A stretch of DNA of 64,000 nt from Psychroflexus salis (GCF_014640175.1 NZ_BMGL01000002.1:229337-293336), one strand, 5' to 3'; shown: positions 1 through 9,719, numbered from the stretch's first letter. The notes: generated from the sequence alone by a model not told the origin. Translations and numbers: made by a program.

Positions 1-42
1 GACAATAAAGAATCTCAAGATAATGAGAAAAAAGAAGACTAA
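1..42 (+). CDS. rplQ: C-terminal tail of an upstream gene, probably ribosomal protein L17
   Basis: Partial: the first 14 codons of the window form an open frame in frame 1 that ends in TAA at 40-42. The visible residues are only D, N, K, E, S and Q, a charged tail like the acidic/lysine-rich C-terminal extension that flavobacterial L17 proteins carry. The assignment rests mainly on gene order: rplQ commonly precedes carA and eno in Flavobacteriaceae. A terminator follows at 69-98, as expected at the end of the large ribosomal protein operon. The fragment itself is too short to prove identity. Confidence 0.5.
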   Translation, partial: DNKESQDNEKKED

Positions 43-68
43 TATTTTTAATATAATCTAATTGATAA

Positions 69-98
69 GGGATAGGCTTTAGGCTTATCCCTTTTTTT
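69..98 (+). terminator. Rho-independent terminator after the rplQ-end operon
   Basis: A ten-pair hairpin with a 3-base loop (69-91, two G-T pairs) is followed by seven T. It lies between the upstream stop codon and carA, so carA probably has its own promoter or depends on read-through. Confidence 0.8.
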
Positions 99-111
99 AT
101 ATCTTATACTT

Positions 112-1224
112 ATGAAATATCAACAAAAAAAAGATGCCTTAGTTCTGTTAGAAGATGGAAGTGTTTTTTATGGCAAATCTCCTAATGCAAGTTCTATTAG
201 TACTACTACTAGTTTTGGTGAAGCTTGTTTTAACACTGGCATGACTGGATACCAAGAAATATTTACAGATCCATCTTATTTTGGACAGATTATGATTACA
301 ACCAATGCACATATTGGTAATTATGGTACAAATAGTGAAGAGTCAGAATCATCATCACCAAAAATTGCTGGTCTTGTTTGTAAAAACTTTTCCTTTAATC
401 CATCTCGGGTTAATATGGATAAAAGCCTTCACGACTTTTTAAGTGAAACTAACTTGCTTATTATTTGCGATGTAGACACACGAGCACTAGTTGAACATAT
501 ACGTGAGCATGGTGCTATGAATGCTGTTATCTCTACTGATGTGCACAAGATTGATGAATTAAAATCTGAATTAGCTAAGCAGCCTTCTATGAATGGACTT
601 GCCTTAGCCAATCAAGTTTCTACTAAAAAAGTATATGAGTTAAGTGATGAGTCTGACCTTTATAAAGTTGCAGTTTTAGATTTAGGAGTAAAACATAATA
701 TTTTAAGACATTTAAAAAACAGAAAATGTTCATTAAAAGTTTTTCCTTGGGATTCTACTTTCGAAGATTTACAAAACTATAATCCTGATGCTTTGTTTAT
801 TTCAAATGGCCCGGGTGATCCAACACCCTTAAAAAATGCTATAAATGTGGCTAAAAAAGCTATCGAGACTAATTTTCCTATGTTTGGTATTTGCTTAGGA
901 CAACAAATTATTTCATTGGCTTTAGATATTCCCACTGAAAAGATGCATCATGGTCATCGCGGTATAAATCACCCAGTTCTTAATTTAGAAACTGGTAAAG
1001 GTGAAATTACTTCTCAAAATCACGGCTTTGTCGTAGCAAAAGAAGCAGCCGAAAAAAGTGAACTTATTCAAATTACGCATAAGCATCTTAATGATGACTC
1101 TATTGCTGGCTTTCGGGTTAAGAATAAAAAATGTTTTTGTGTTCAATATCATCCAGAAGCTGGTCCCGGCCCAAACGATGCCACTTATTTATTTGATGAC
1201 TTCATTAAACTAATGGCTAATTAA
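112..1224 (+). CDS. carA: Carbamoyl-phosphate synthase small (glutaminase) subunit
   Basis: Glutamine amidotransferase subunit that hydrolyses glutamine and channels ammonia to the large subunit CarB, feeding arginine and pyrimidine synthesis in the cytoplasm. The N-terminal CPSase small-chain domain covers about residues 5-140 and the class I amidotransferase domain about 188-368. The triad is visible: Cys261 in GICLGQQ, His347 and Glu349 in the HPE motif. The 370-residue length is normal. carB is not next to it, which is common in Flavobacteriaceae. The start is the first ATG after the upstream terminator, only 13 bases beyond its T-run; I see no clear -7 box there. A bidirectional terminator follows at 1331-1362. 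Confidence 0.97.
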   Translation: MKYQQKKDALVLLEDGSVFYGKSPNASSISTTTSFGEACFNTGMTGYQEIFTDPSYFGQIMITTNAHIGNYGTNSEESESSSPKIAGLVCKNFSFNPSRVNMDKSLHDFLSETNLLIICDVDTRALVEHIREHGAMNAVISTDVHKIDELKSELAKQPSMNGLALANQVSTKKVYELSDESDLYKVAVLDLGVKHNILRHLKNRKCSLKVFPWDSTFEDLQNYNPDALFISNGPGDPTPLKNAINVAKKAIETNFPMFGICLGQQIISLALDIPTEKMHHGHRGINHPVLNLETGKGEITSQNHGFVVAKEAAEKSELIQITHKHLNDDSIAGFRVKNKKCFCVQYHPEAGPGPNDATYLFDDFIKLMAN

Positions 1225-1330
1225 TCTCAATTAGTTTATTCCGATGATTGGTATATAATTTGAAATGCACATAAAATATTCTGTTTATATATTTTTTAAT
1301 TTTCAGTAAATACTGTGAGTAAGAGTAATA

Positions 1331-1362
1331 AAAAAAGCCGTTTTATTTAAACGGCTTTTTTT
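1331..1362. terminator. Bidirectional terminator between carA and the FAS1 gene
   Basis: A 13-pair perfect stem (1331-1343 with 1349-1361) has a 5-base loop and is flanked by A6 on the left and T7 on the right, so it can end transcription from both convergent genes. Confidence 0.85.
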
Positions 1363-1383
1363 ATTAAATTTAAGTATTTAAAA

Positions 1384-1896
1384 TTACCATGTTGGTAATA
1401 AAACAGAATCAACTATATGGATAACTCCATTTGAAGCTTCAAGATCAGAAACAGTTACTGTAGAAAGACCGCCATTTGCATCTTTAACTACAACTTTTCC
1501 ATCTTTTAGCATAATACTTAGACTAGCACCTTGAACAGTTTTTACTTCTGCTGTGCCGCCACCTTTTTCAACGGCAGCAATAACATCTTTTGCAGTCAAT
1601 TTTCCTGCAACTACATGATAAGTAAGCACCATTTGTAGTTTAGATTTATTTTCAGCTTTCAATAAATAATCTACTGTGCCATCAGGTAAGTTTGTAAACG
1701 CAGTATTTGTAGGAGCAAATACTGTAAATGGTCCATCAGATTTTAAAGTTTCAACAAGATCTGCAGCTTTTACCGCAGCTACTAATGTAGTATGATCTTC
1801 TGAGCCAATAGCAACATCGACCACATCCTTATTCTGACTAAACCCTAAGGAAGTTACTAACGTAATTGCAACTAATAGTAATTTTTGTATTTTCAT
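1384..1896 (-). CDS. Secreted fasciclin (FAS1) domain protein
   Basis: Small exported protein with a single FAS1 domain, a fold associated with cell adhesion and surface interactions. A signal peptide covers residues 1-20, with likely cleavage before Gln21. The domain fills the rest: the H1 box FAPTNTAF at 60-67, the central YHVVAG at 93-98, and the H2 box NGVIHIVDSVLLP at 156-168. At 170 residues it is a one-domain member with no T9SS sorting tail and no lipobox, so it is probably periplasmic or released. It sits on the opposite strand between carA and eno and shares carA's terminator. I saw no clear TAnnTTTG box upstream. The ligand is unknown. Confidence 0.9.
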   Translation of the reverse strand: MKIQKLLLVAITLVTSLGFSQNKDVVDVAIGSEDHTTLVAAVKAADLVETLKSDGPFTVFAPTNTAFTNLPDGTVDYLLKAENKSKLQMVLTYHVVAGKLTAKDVIAAVEKGGGTAEVKTVQGASLSIMLKDGKVVVKDANGGLSTVTVSDLEASNGVIHIVDSVLLPTW

Positions 1897-2215
1897 GATA
1901 TAAATATTTTATTCAAATTTCAACAAGTTTTTAGTCTAAAAATTAAAATTAGTAGATACTTAACTTTTTTAACTTGCAGTATTAAAACGTTTAATCTTAA
2001 ACAATATTTTTATTTATATCTTAATCAATTATAAGTATCGATGAATTAATTTTTTATTCAACAGTTCATTATTTACCTCTTTTCAACAAAATTTTTTCAT
2101 CAAATTATCGTAATTATTTCAAATAGGATAAACAAATAATCTAGCTTATGTTATTTCACAATAAAGAGAAGTGTATAATGTAAATATTTGATTTCTCTAA
2201 CGTTATAGTTATTAA

Positions 2216-3577
<1,362 letters not shown>

Positions 3578-3602
3578 ATTATAGACTAATTTTTTTTTGT
3601 AA

Positions 3603-3655
3603 AAAGCGGCAAGGAGTAATTAACATAAAGTTATGCTTCTTGCCGCTTTGTTTAT
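3603..3655 (+). terminator. Terminator after eno
   Basis: An 11-pair GC-containing stem (3603-3613 with 3639-3649) with a 25-base loop, followed by a short T-rich stretch. It lies 26 bases after the eno stop. Confidence 0.7.
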
Positions 3656-3667
3656 TAAGGTATTAAC

Positions 3668-3697
3668 CTGTAATTAACACTGCTTTTTGTAAATTTG
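3668..3697 (+). promoter_or_regulatory. gltA promoter, Bacteroidetes type
   Basis: TAAATTTG at 3690-3697 matches the TAnnTTTG -7 consensus exactly. A CTG at 3668-3670 sits 19 bases upstream in the place of the -33 TTG. The expected transcript start is near 3704, giving a leader of about 30 bases. Confidence 0.6.
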
Positions 3698-3732
3698 TAA
3701 AAATCAATTTTAACACATAATACAGTAAATAT

Positions 3733-5013
3733 ATGAATGCATCAATTGAGTTTGAAGGAAAAAAATATGAACTTCCTGTTGTAACAGGTACAGAAAACGA
3801 AAATGCAATAGATATCTCTAAATTAAGAGCTTCTACCGGAGGTTTAATTACATTGGATAGAGGCTTTAAAAATACTGGTTCTTGCGAAAGTGCCGTAACC
3901 TTTTTAGACGGTGAGAAAGGAATTTTACGTTACCGCGGTTATGCCATTGAAGAACTTGCCGAAAATGCAAGCTTTCTCGAAGTTGCATATTTGTTAATAT
4001 TCGGAGAGTTGCCAAATACTACCCAACTTGACAAATTTTACGCAGATATAAAAGAAGAATCGCACGTTGATGAAGAAATGAAAAAAATTCTAGATGGATT
4101 TCCGAAATCTGCCCATCCTATGGGAGTTGTTTCTTCCTTAACTAATGCTTTAATTGCATTTAATCCATCTTCAGTAAATGTCGATTCTGAAGAAGATATG
4201 TACAATGCAATTATAAAAATACTCGCTAAATTTCCAGTATTATGTGCTTGGGCTTTACGTAAAAGAACCGGACAACCTTTAGATTATGGCGATTCATCTT
4301 TAAGTTATGTAGACAACGTGTTAAAAATGATGTTTAAAAAAGCAAACCAAGATTACAAAGTTAATCCTGTGGTTTCATCTGCACTTAACAAGCTCTTAAT
4401 TTTGCATGCAGATCATGAACAAAACTGCTCAGCTTCAACAGTTCGTATTGTAGGTTCTTCCCATGCTGGTTTATTTGCATCTATATCTGCGGGTATATCT
4501 GCACTTTGGGGTCCCCTTCATGGAGGCGCAAACCAAGCTGTTATCGAAATGCTTGAAGGTATTAAAGAAGACGGAGGCGATACTAAAAAATATATGGCTA
4601 AAGCAAAAGATAAAAATGATAGCTTCAGATTGATGGGCTTTGGACACCGTGTGTATAAAAATTTCGACCCAAGAGCTAAAATTATTAAAAAATCTGCAGA
4701 TGATGTCTTAGGAAGCTTAGGCATTGAAGACCCTGTATTAGATATAGCTAAAGGTCTTGAAAAAGAAGCTCTAGAAGACCAATATTTTGTAGATAGAAAA
4801 CTTTATCCAAACGTTGATTTTTATTCAGGTATTATTTATAGAGCATTAGGAATCCCAACAGATATGTTTACTGTAATGTTTGCTTTGGGAAGATTACCAG
4901 GCTGGATTGCTCAATGGAGAGAAATGCGTTTACAAAAAGAACCAATCGGTCGACCAAGACAAGTGTATACAGGTAAAACACACCGACCATTTGTTGAAGC
5001 GAATAAAAGATAA
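3733..5013 (+). CDS. gltA: Citrate synthase
   Basis: Condenses acetyl-CoA with oxaloacetate at the entry of the TCA cycle. At 426 residues with an N-terminal extension domain it resembles the hexameric, NADH-sensitive Gram-negative type rather than the short dimeric type. The catalytic residues are His263 (PLHGG), His305 (GFGHRVYK) and Asp362 (VDFYSG), in the same positions as in E. coli GltA; the ADHEQNCS segment around His228 is also intact. It follows eno, as often in Flavobacteriaceae, and is 22 bases ahead of the azurin-like gene with no terminator between them, so the two are probably co-transcribed. Confidence 0.97.
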   Translation: MNASIEFEGKKYELPVVTGTENENAIDISKLRASTGGLITLDRGFKNTGSCESAVTFLDGEKGILRYRGYAIEELAENASFLEVAYLLIFGELPNTTQLDKFYADIKEESHVDEEMKKILDGFPKSAHPMGVVSSLTNALIAFNPSSVNVDSEEDMYNAIIKILAKFPVLCAWALRKRTGQPLDYGDSSLSYVDNVLKMMFKKANQDYKVNPVVSSALNKLLILHADHEQNCSASTVRIVGSSHAGLFASISAGISALWGPLHGGANQAVIEMLEGIKEDGGDTKKYMAKAKDKNDSFRLMGFGHRVYKNFDPRAKIIKKSADDVLGSLGIEDPVLDIAKGLEKEALEDQYFVDRKLYPNVDFYSGIIYRALGIPTDMFTVMFALGRLPGWIAQWREMRLQKEPIGRPRQVYTGKTHRPFVEANKR

Positions 5014-5035
5014 TTGAAATTAAATAAAAATAAAT

Positions 5036-5566
5036 ATGAAAAAGATTGCAATATTAAGCTTACTATCACTTTCACTAATAGCTTGTGGTGGCGAAGCTGA
5101 AAAAAAGGAAGATTCAAAAATGACTATCGGTGGGAATGAAACCGAAGTTAAAGATGAAAAAAGTACAGAAAGTACAGAAGAAGAAAATGGAGTAATTCAG
5201 CTTTCTTTAGAAGGTAATGACCAAATGAAGTACAATAAAAAACGTTTAAGAGCTAAAGCTGGTGCCGAAGTGGAACTTACATTTAAACACGTAGGTGAAA
5301 TGTCTAAGCAAGCTATGGGACATAATTTTGTGCTACTTAAAAAAGGAACAGATATCATGGCTTTTGGTGAAAAAGCAGCTGGTGCAGTAGATAACGACTA
5401 CATTCCACAAGATACTTATGAAGTAATTGTACATACCGAAATGCTTGGTGGTGGTGAATCTACAGTCTTAAAATTCACTGCTCCGACTGAAAAAGGTGAG
5501 TATGATTTTATTTGCTCTTTTCCAGGTCATGTTGCTTTAATGAAAGGGAAGTTTATTGTGAATTAA
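5036..5566 (+). CDS. Azurin-like blue copper lipoprotein
   Basis: Predicted outer- or inner-membrane-anchored electron carrier. A lipoprotein signal ends at Cys17 (SLIAC), followed by an acidic, flexible linker to about residue 50 and a cupredoxin domain at 55-176. The type 1 copper ligands are visible with azurin spacing: His96 in MGHNF, then Cys160, His165 and Met169 in CSFPGHVALM (+5 and +9 from the Cys, as in azurin 112/117/121). The natural donor and acceptor are not evident; azurins usually serve respiratory or peroxide-reducing chains. It lies downstream of gltA and ends at the perfect inverted repeat at 5585-5618. Confidence 0.9.
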   Translation: MKKIAILSLLSLSLIACGGEAEKKEDSKMTIGGNETEVKDEKSTESTEEENGVIQLSLEGNDQMKYNKKRLRAKAGAEVELTFKHVGEMSKQAMGHNFVLLKKGTDIMAFGEKAAGAVDNDYIPQDTYEVIVHTEMLGGGESTVLKFTAPTEKGEYDFICSFPGHVALMKGKFIVN

Positions 5567-5584
5567 TTCTAACTAAATCAAATT

Positions 5585-5618
5585 AAAAAAGCCGATTTCA
5601 ATTGAAATCGGCTTTTTT
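5585..5618. terminator. Bidirectional terminator between the azurin gene and clpS
   Basis: Perfect 15-pair palindrome with a 4-base loop; the A6 and T6 flanks form part of the stem. It separates convergent genes. Confidence 0.88.
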
Positions 5619-5634
5619 AATTTATGCTTATTAC

Positions 5635-5910
5635 TTATATAACTTCGGCTGAAATGCCAGCATCTAATATTTTTATGCAACGCTCTCGCAAATCTTCAAA
5701 ACTTCCCGTTTTTACCCCACATTTGCCTTTATAATGAATTAAAATGGTGCATTGTTCTGCTTGAGTTGGAGAATGATCGCAAACTTGAATTAGCGTTTCA
5801 ATTACATGATCAAAAGTATTAACTTCATCATTATGTACAATTAGCTCATGTTCCTTATCTATTTGCTCAGCAACTTCTACTTCTTCATATACTTGCTCTT
5901 TGTATCCCAT
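5635..5910 (-). CDS. clpS: ClpS adaptor of the ClpAP/ClpCP protease
   Basis: Binds N-degron substrates and delivers them to the Clp ATPase. The 91-residue protein has a short variable N-terminus and then the conserved core: HNDEVNTFDHVIETL, the HSPTQAEQCT segment and KGKCGVKTG. I start it at the ATG at 5910. An in-frame TTG at 5925 would lie inside a TATTTTTG promoter box, so the longer form is unlikely. It is the last gene of the tpiA-prmA-clpS run, 35 bases after prmA, and may also be transcribed from its own promoter at 5923-5930. Confidence 0.93.
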   Translation of the reverse strand: MGYKEQVYEEVEVAEQIDKEHELIVHNDEVNTFDHVIETLIQVCDHSPTQAEQCTILIHYKGKCGVKTGSFEDLRERCIKILDAGISAEVI

Positions 5911-5922
5911 GCTTTTTTGTTG

Positions 5923-5930
5923 CAAAAATA
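5923..5930 (-). promoter_or_regulatory. Internal -7 box before clpS
   Basis: Read on the minus strand this is TATTTTTG, an exact TAnnTTTG match. The expected start of transcription is about 6 bases before the clpS ATG, so the transcript would be nearly leaderless. No TTG is seen at the right -33 distance. Confidence 0.4.
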
Positions 5931-5945
5931 TAAAATATAGCTTTT

Positions 5946-6776
5946 CTAGATAATTGCTTTAACAAATTTAGCAGCTATCCAATTTTCTTTTTCTAGATTT
6001 TTAATAAAAGTAAGCTTGTGCTTGTTAGCTTCATTTTGAATGATAGGCAAATCTTTTTTATAAAATCCACTGAAAAAAATGGCACCATCTTGCTTTAAAA
6101 ATTTAGCATAAGTAGCCATATCTTCAATTAAGATATTTCGATTAATGTTGGCAAGGATAACATCAAATTTAGTGTCGATTTGTTCTGCGCCACCTAAAAT
6201 TACTTTTCCGCTAACGCAGTTACGTTCTAAATTTTCAGTGGTGTTTTCTATACACCAATTGTCAATATCAATATAAATAACTTCTTTGGCTCCCTTCATA
6301 TTCGCTAAAATACCCAGAACACCAGTGCCACAACCCATGTCCAACACTTTTTTATTGGTCCAGTCATCTTCTAAAATCAACCGAATCATTTGGAAAGTGG
6401 TGGCATGATGACCAGTGCCAAAAGACATTTTGGGTTCGATAACAATATCAAATTCAACTTCTTTTTTCTTATGGAAAGGTGCTCTAACCATACATTGACT
6501 ACCAACTTCAATAGGAGAAAAATTTTTCTCCCATTCTTCATTCCAATTAATGGTTTCTACTTTTTCTCTTTGAAAGTTAATTTGAACTTTTTCATTTTTA
6601 AAAAGTTCAATTTTGTTTTCAAAACCTTCTTCATCTAGTTCTTCTTGCACATAGGCCGATAAACCTTCTTCAGTTTCTTCAAAAGATTCAAAATTGAACA
6701 AACTTAATTCTGCTAACAGAATATCGGTAAAAGGTTCTTTTGGCAAAATATGAAAATGATAAGCAATATAATTCAT
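5946..6776 (-). CDS. prmA: Ribosomal protein L11 methyltransferase
   Basis: SAM-dependent methyltransferase that modifies lysines and the N-terminus of ribosomal protein L11. The N-terminal substrate-recognition domain covers residues 1-80. The Rossmann methyltransferase domain contains the FGTGHH loop (119-124), SAM motif I VLDMGCGTG (144-152) and LANINRN (208-214), which marks PrmA. The length of 276 residues is usual. The ATG directly abuts the tpiA stop codon (TAA then ATG with no spacer), which implies translational coupling within one operon. Confidence 0.95.
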   Translation of the reverse strand: MNYIAYHFHILPKEPFTDILLAELSLFNFESFEETEEGLSAYVQEELDEEGFENKIELFKNEKVQINFQREKVETINWNEEWEKNFSPIEVGSQCMVRAPFHKKKEVEFDIVIEPKMSFGTGHHATTFQMIRLILEDDWTNKKVLDMGCGTGVLGILANMKGAKEVIYIDIDNWCIENTTENLERNCVSGKVILGGAEQIDTKFDVILANINRNILIEDMATYAKFLKQDGAIFFSGFYKKDLPIIQNEANKHKLTFIKNLEKENWIAAKFVKAII

Positions 6777-7529
6777 TTATAAACTATCAATAATGGCTAA
6801 AAAATCTTCTGCTTTAAGTGAAGCTCCACCAATTAAACCACCATCTACATCAGCTTTTCCAAAAATTTCTTTAGCATTATTTGGTTTTACACTACCACCA
6901 TATAAAATACTCGTATTTTTTGCTACTCCGTTGTTGTATTTTTCAGCTAATAAACTTCGTATAAATGCATGCATTTCTTGCGCTTGCTCTGGACTTGCAG
7001 TTTCTCCTGTACCAATTGCCCAAACTGGTTCGTAGGCTATAATTATGTTTTGCATTTCGCTGGCAGATAATTGAAAAAGTCCCTTTTCTAATTGTGTTTT
7101 TACCACATCAAAATGCTTTCCTGCTTTACGGCTTGCTAATTCTTCTCCTACGCAAAACATGACTTGAAAATCTTCTTTTACCGCTTGGTTGGTTTTAGCT
7201 GCTAAAGTTTCATCGCTTTCTTTGTATATCGCTCGACGTTCGCTATGACCAATTATAACATATTCTACACCAACGCCTTTTAACATTTTAGCCGAAATTT
7301 CTCCTGTATGGGCTCCAGATTCATTTTCATTGATATTTTGAGCAGCTACTGAAATGTTTGTGTTTTTTAAACTTTCAAATGCATAATGTAAGTTGGTAAA
7401 AGGTGGAGCAACTACCACTTTGTTTTGATTATTCGCTTTAATTTTCCCTGTAAGTCCTTCTAAAAGCACTTTGGTTTCAGAAAGATCACAATTCATTTTC
7501 CAGTTTCCAGCTACAATTTTACTTCTCAT
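6777..7529 (-). CDS. tpiA: Triosephosphate isomerase
   Basis: Interconverts dihydroxyacetone phosphate and glyceraldehyde 3-phosphate. The catalytic residues Asn9 and Lys11 (GNWKMN), His95 (IGHSERR) and Glu167 (YEPVWAIGTG) are all present, and the phosphate-binding LYGGSVKPNN follows. The 250-residue length is typical. It lies 11 bases downstream of the permease gene and abuts prmA, so it belongs to the six-gene minus-strand operon that starts with the DUF1599 gene. Confidence 0.97.
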   Translation of the reverse strand: MRSKIVAGNWKMNCDLSETKVLLEGLTGKIKANNQNKVVVAPPFTNLHYAFESLKNTNISVAAQNINENESGAHTGEISAKMLKGVGVEYVIIGHSERRAIYKESDETLAAKTNQAVKEDFQVMFCVGEELASRKAGKHFDVVKTQLEKGLFQLSASEMQNIIIAYEPVWAIGTGETASPEQAQEMHAFIRSLLAEKYNNGVAKNTSILYGGSVKPNNAKEIFGKADVDGGLIGGASLKAEDFLAIIDSL

Positions 7530-7540
7530 ATGTATATAAT

Positions 7541-8611
7541 TTAGTTTAGTTTTAATTTCGGGTCAAGGTAAGCATGAATTAAGTCTACCAATATATTGAT
7601 GCAAATAAATAAAAAGGCAATCATCAAAACAGCTCCCATTATAATTGGTAAATCTAAGGCATTTAAGGCATCTACAATTTCTTTTCCTAAGCCATTCCAG
7701 CCAAATATATATTCTACAAAAACAGCACCAGCTAACATCGACGCAAACCATCCTGAAATAGCAGTAACTACTGGGTTTAAGGCATTTTTAAGGGCGTGGT
7801 TTTTAATTATTTGATAATTGCTCAGTCCTTTGGCTTTAGCAGTCCGGATATAATCTTGATGCATAATTTCTAATAAAGCATTGCGCATTAATTGGCTTAC
7901 CACTGCTAAAGGCCGAATACCCAAAACCACGGCTGGTAAAATTAAATTTTTCAACACTAATTGATTTTGCTCACCGTAATCGTCTAGCTCGTATAAGTTT
8001 CCACTCATGTTTAAACCAGTATATTTTTGTAATACAAAGGCAAAAAGCCAAGCAAAAAGAATGGCGCTAAAAAACGAAGGAACACTCATTCCCAAGGTTG
8101 ATAATACTTGAATGCAATTGTCTAAAATTCCACCTTTATTTACCGCCGAAATTATGCCTAAAAATATACCAAATAGCAAGGCTAAGCTTATTGCTGAAAT
8201 AGCTAAAATAGCGGTATTGGGAAGTGTTTCTGAAATAACACTGTTTACCGATTTTCCATTTTTTTGAAAGGATTCGCGTAAGTGTGGAAATTTTAATACA
8301 AGGCAAGTTGAAGCTGTACAAACTAGCGATTGAGCTCTATATTTTCCTGAAGCTAAAGAAGTAAAATCTGAAGCTTTTGTACTGTGAAATGACAACGGAG
8401 ATAAATCGTTTAAATACAGTACATATTGTTTTCCTAGTGATTCATCGAACCCATATTTGGCGTTGATGTTTTCAATTTGTGTTTTACTTTGGTTTTGTCC
8501 CAACATCATTTGCGCCGGGTCGCCGGGTAAAACAGTGAATAAAAAAAATATTACACTAACTACCCCAAATAAGGTGAATAAAGCGTAGGCTATTTTCTGA
8601 ATTATCGGCAT
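7541..8611 (-). CDS. OppB/DppB-type ABC transporter permease
   Basis: Integral membrane permease of the peptide/nickel import family. It has an N-terminal membrane segment ending in the hallmark FTVLPGDPA, a periplasmic insert of about 90 residues, then five further membrane segments and the cytoplasmic EAA-type loop RTAKAKGLSNYQIIKNHALK near residues 250-270. The partner permease (OppC-like), ATPases and binding protein are absent nearby, so it is an orphan subunit embedded in a metabolic operon (6 bases after the DoxX-like gene, 11 before tpiA). The substrate cannot be told from sequence; import of peptides with partners encoded elsewhere is the simplest guess. Confidence 0.88.
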   Translation of the reverse strand: MPIIQKIAYALFTLFGVVSVIFFLFTVLPGDPAQMMLGQNQSKTQIENINAKYGFDESLGKQYVLYLNDLSPLSFHSTKASDFTSLASGKYRAQSLVCTASTCLVLKFPHLRESFQKNGKSVNSVISETLPNTAILAISAISLALLFGIFLGIISAVNKGGILDNCIQVLSTLGMSVPSFFSAILFAWLFAFVLQKYTGLNMSGNLYELDDYGEQNQLVLKNLILPAVVLGIRPLAVVSQLMRNALLEIMHQDYIRTAKAKGLSNYQIIKNHALKNALNPVVTAISGWFASMLAGAVFVEYIFGWNGLGKEIVDALNALDLPIIMGAVLMIAFLFICINILVDLIHAYLDPKLKLN

Positions 8612-8617
8612 TAAATA

Positions 8618-9715
8618 TTATAATTTGGTCTGGTCACTATCATTCCAATGCCATTTTTGTTTGATTACCGCATCTTCTATAATCAAGATACCTGGATTTG
8701 AACGAACGATGGTTTTTATGGCAGTTTCATCGGTAAAATAAAACGGAATTTGGATATTATGTTCTTTTTGAAGCTTTTGAATAGCTTCATCTCCAGAAGC
8801 CGATAAACCAATTACTTTAAAGTTTTTTTGTTCAGCTTTCTCAATTACTTTTTGAATATTTTGCCAAGCATCATTTTCGCTTTTGCTTAAATTATAAGCA
8901 GAAATAACAAGCAGTTTAGGTTCACTTAAAATTTCTTCTGTGTAGTCTTCTCCTTTTTTATAAAAACCAAAATCTTTAATTTTAGGTACAAAGCCTTCAT
9001 CTACTAAAACCGTATTCACTTCAATAAATTCACCTGCAATTTCTGGATAGCTTCCTTGGTTGCTTATAACTTCTTCTTCACCATTGATGTTGAATTTCCA
9101 ATCGTATCGGTATTCGGCTTGTGGTGCATCTTCTGGTATTTTCATATTTTCTGGAATATTTGTACTGATTTTATAAGCTCTAAAATCGAAGTACGGCAAG
9201 TGATTCAATACATAATTTCCAAACCAAAAACTGAAAATAAAAATAACTCCAAATAAGCCCCAATTTAGCTTCTCAGAAAATAACGGCTTAATTAGTTTTT
9301 GATTGAAGAATAAAATTAATATCAAAATCAATAAAATAACATCCTTATAAAAAGATTGCCATGGAGTTAACGGAATGGCATCGCCAAAACAACCACAATC
9401 GGTTACTTTATTGAAGTAAGCTGAATAAAACGTGAGAAAAGTAAAGAACACAATCATAAGTAGTAAACTCCAATTGGTTACTTTTTTGGCAATACCTAAT
9501 AGTAAAGTTACTCCGAGAAGCATTTCGTAAATAACAATAAATAAAGCTAGTAATAAAGCATGCGGAATTAAGAATTCTAAATTTAAGACACCTTCGCCAA
9601 AGTATTCTTCTAGTTTGTAGGAAAAGCCAATTGGGTCGTTTAGCTTAATAAATCCACTAAAAATGAATAGTACTCCAACAAATATTCTGGCAAATTGTAC
9701 AATTGCATTTTTCAT
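8618..9715 (-). CDS. BT_3928-like DoxX/MauE membrane protein with a thioredoxin-like C-terminal domain
   Basis: Two-part protein of 365 residues. Residues 1-175 carry about five membrane helices of the DoxX/MauE kind, with a CGCFGD motif (Cys107, Cys109) at the end of a helix. Residues 200-365 look periplasmic and resemble a thioredoxin fold (KLLVISAYNL, then KVIGLSASG) without an obvious CxxC. Bacteroidetes homologues are annotated BT_3928-like. A role in passing reducing equivalents to the periplasm is plausible from the MauE relationship but not proven. It is the second gene of the operon: 4 bases after the DUF1599 gene, 6 before the permease. Confidence 0.82.
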   Translation of the reverse strand: MKNAIVQFARIFVGVLFIFSGFIKLNDPIGFSYKLEEYFGEGVLNLEFLIPHALLLALFIVIYEMLLGVTLLLGIAKKVTNWSLLLMIVFFTFLTFYSAYFNKVTDCGCFGDAIPLTPWQSFYKDVILLILILILFFNQKLIKPLFSEKLNWGLFGVIFIFSFWFGNYVLNHLPYFDFRAYKISTNIPENMKIPEDAPQAEYRYDWKFNINGEEEVISNQGSYPEIAGEFIEVNTVLVDEGFVPKIKDFGFYKKGEDYTEEILSEPKLLVISAYNLSKSENDAWQNIQKVIEKAEQKNFKVIGLSASGDEAIQKLQKEHNIQIPFYFTDETAIKTIVRSNPGILIIEDAVIKQKWHWNDSDQTKL

Positions 9716-9719
9716 ATTA

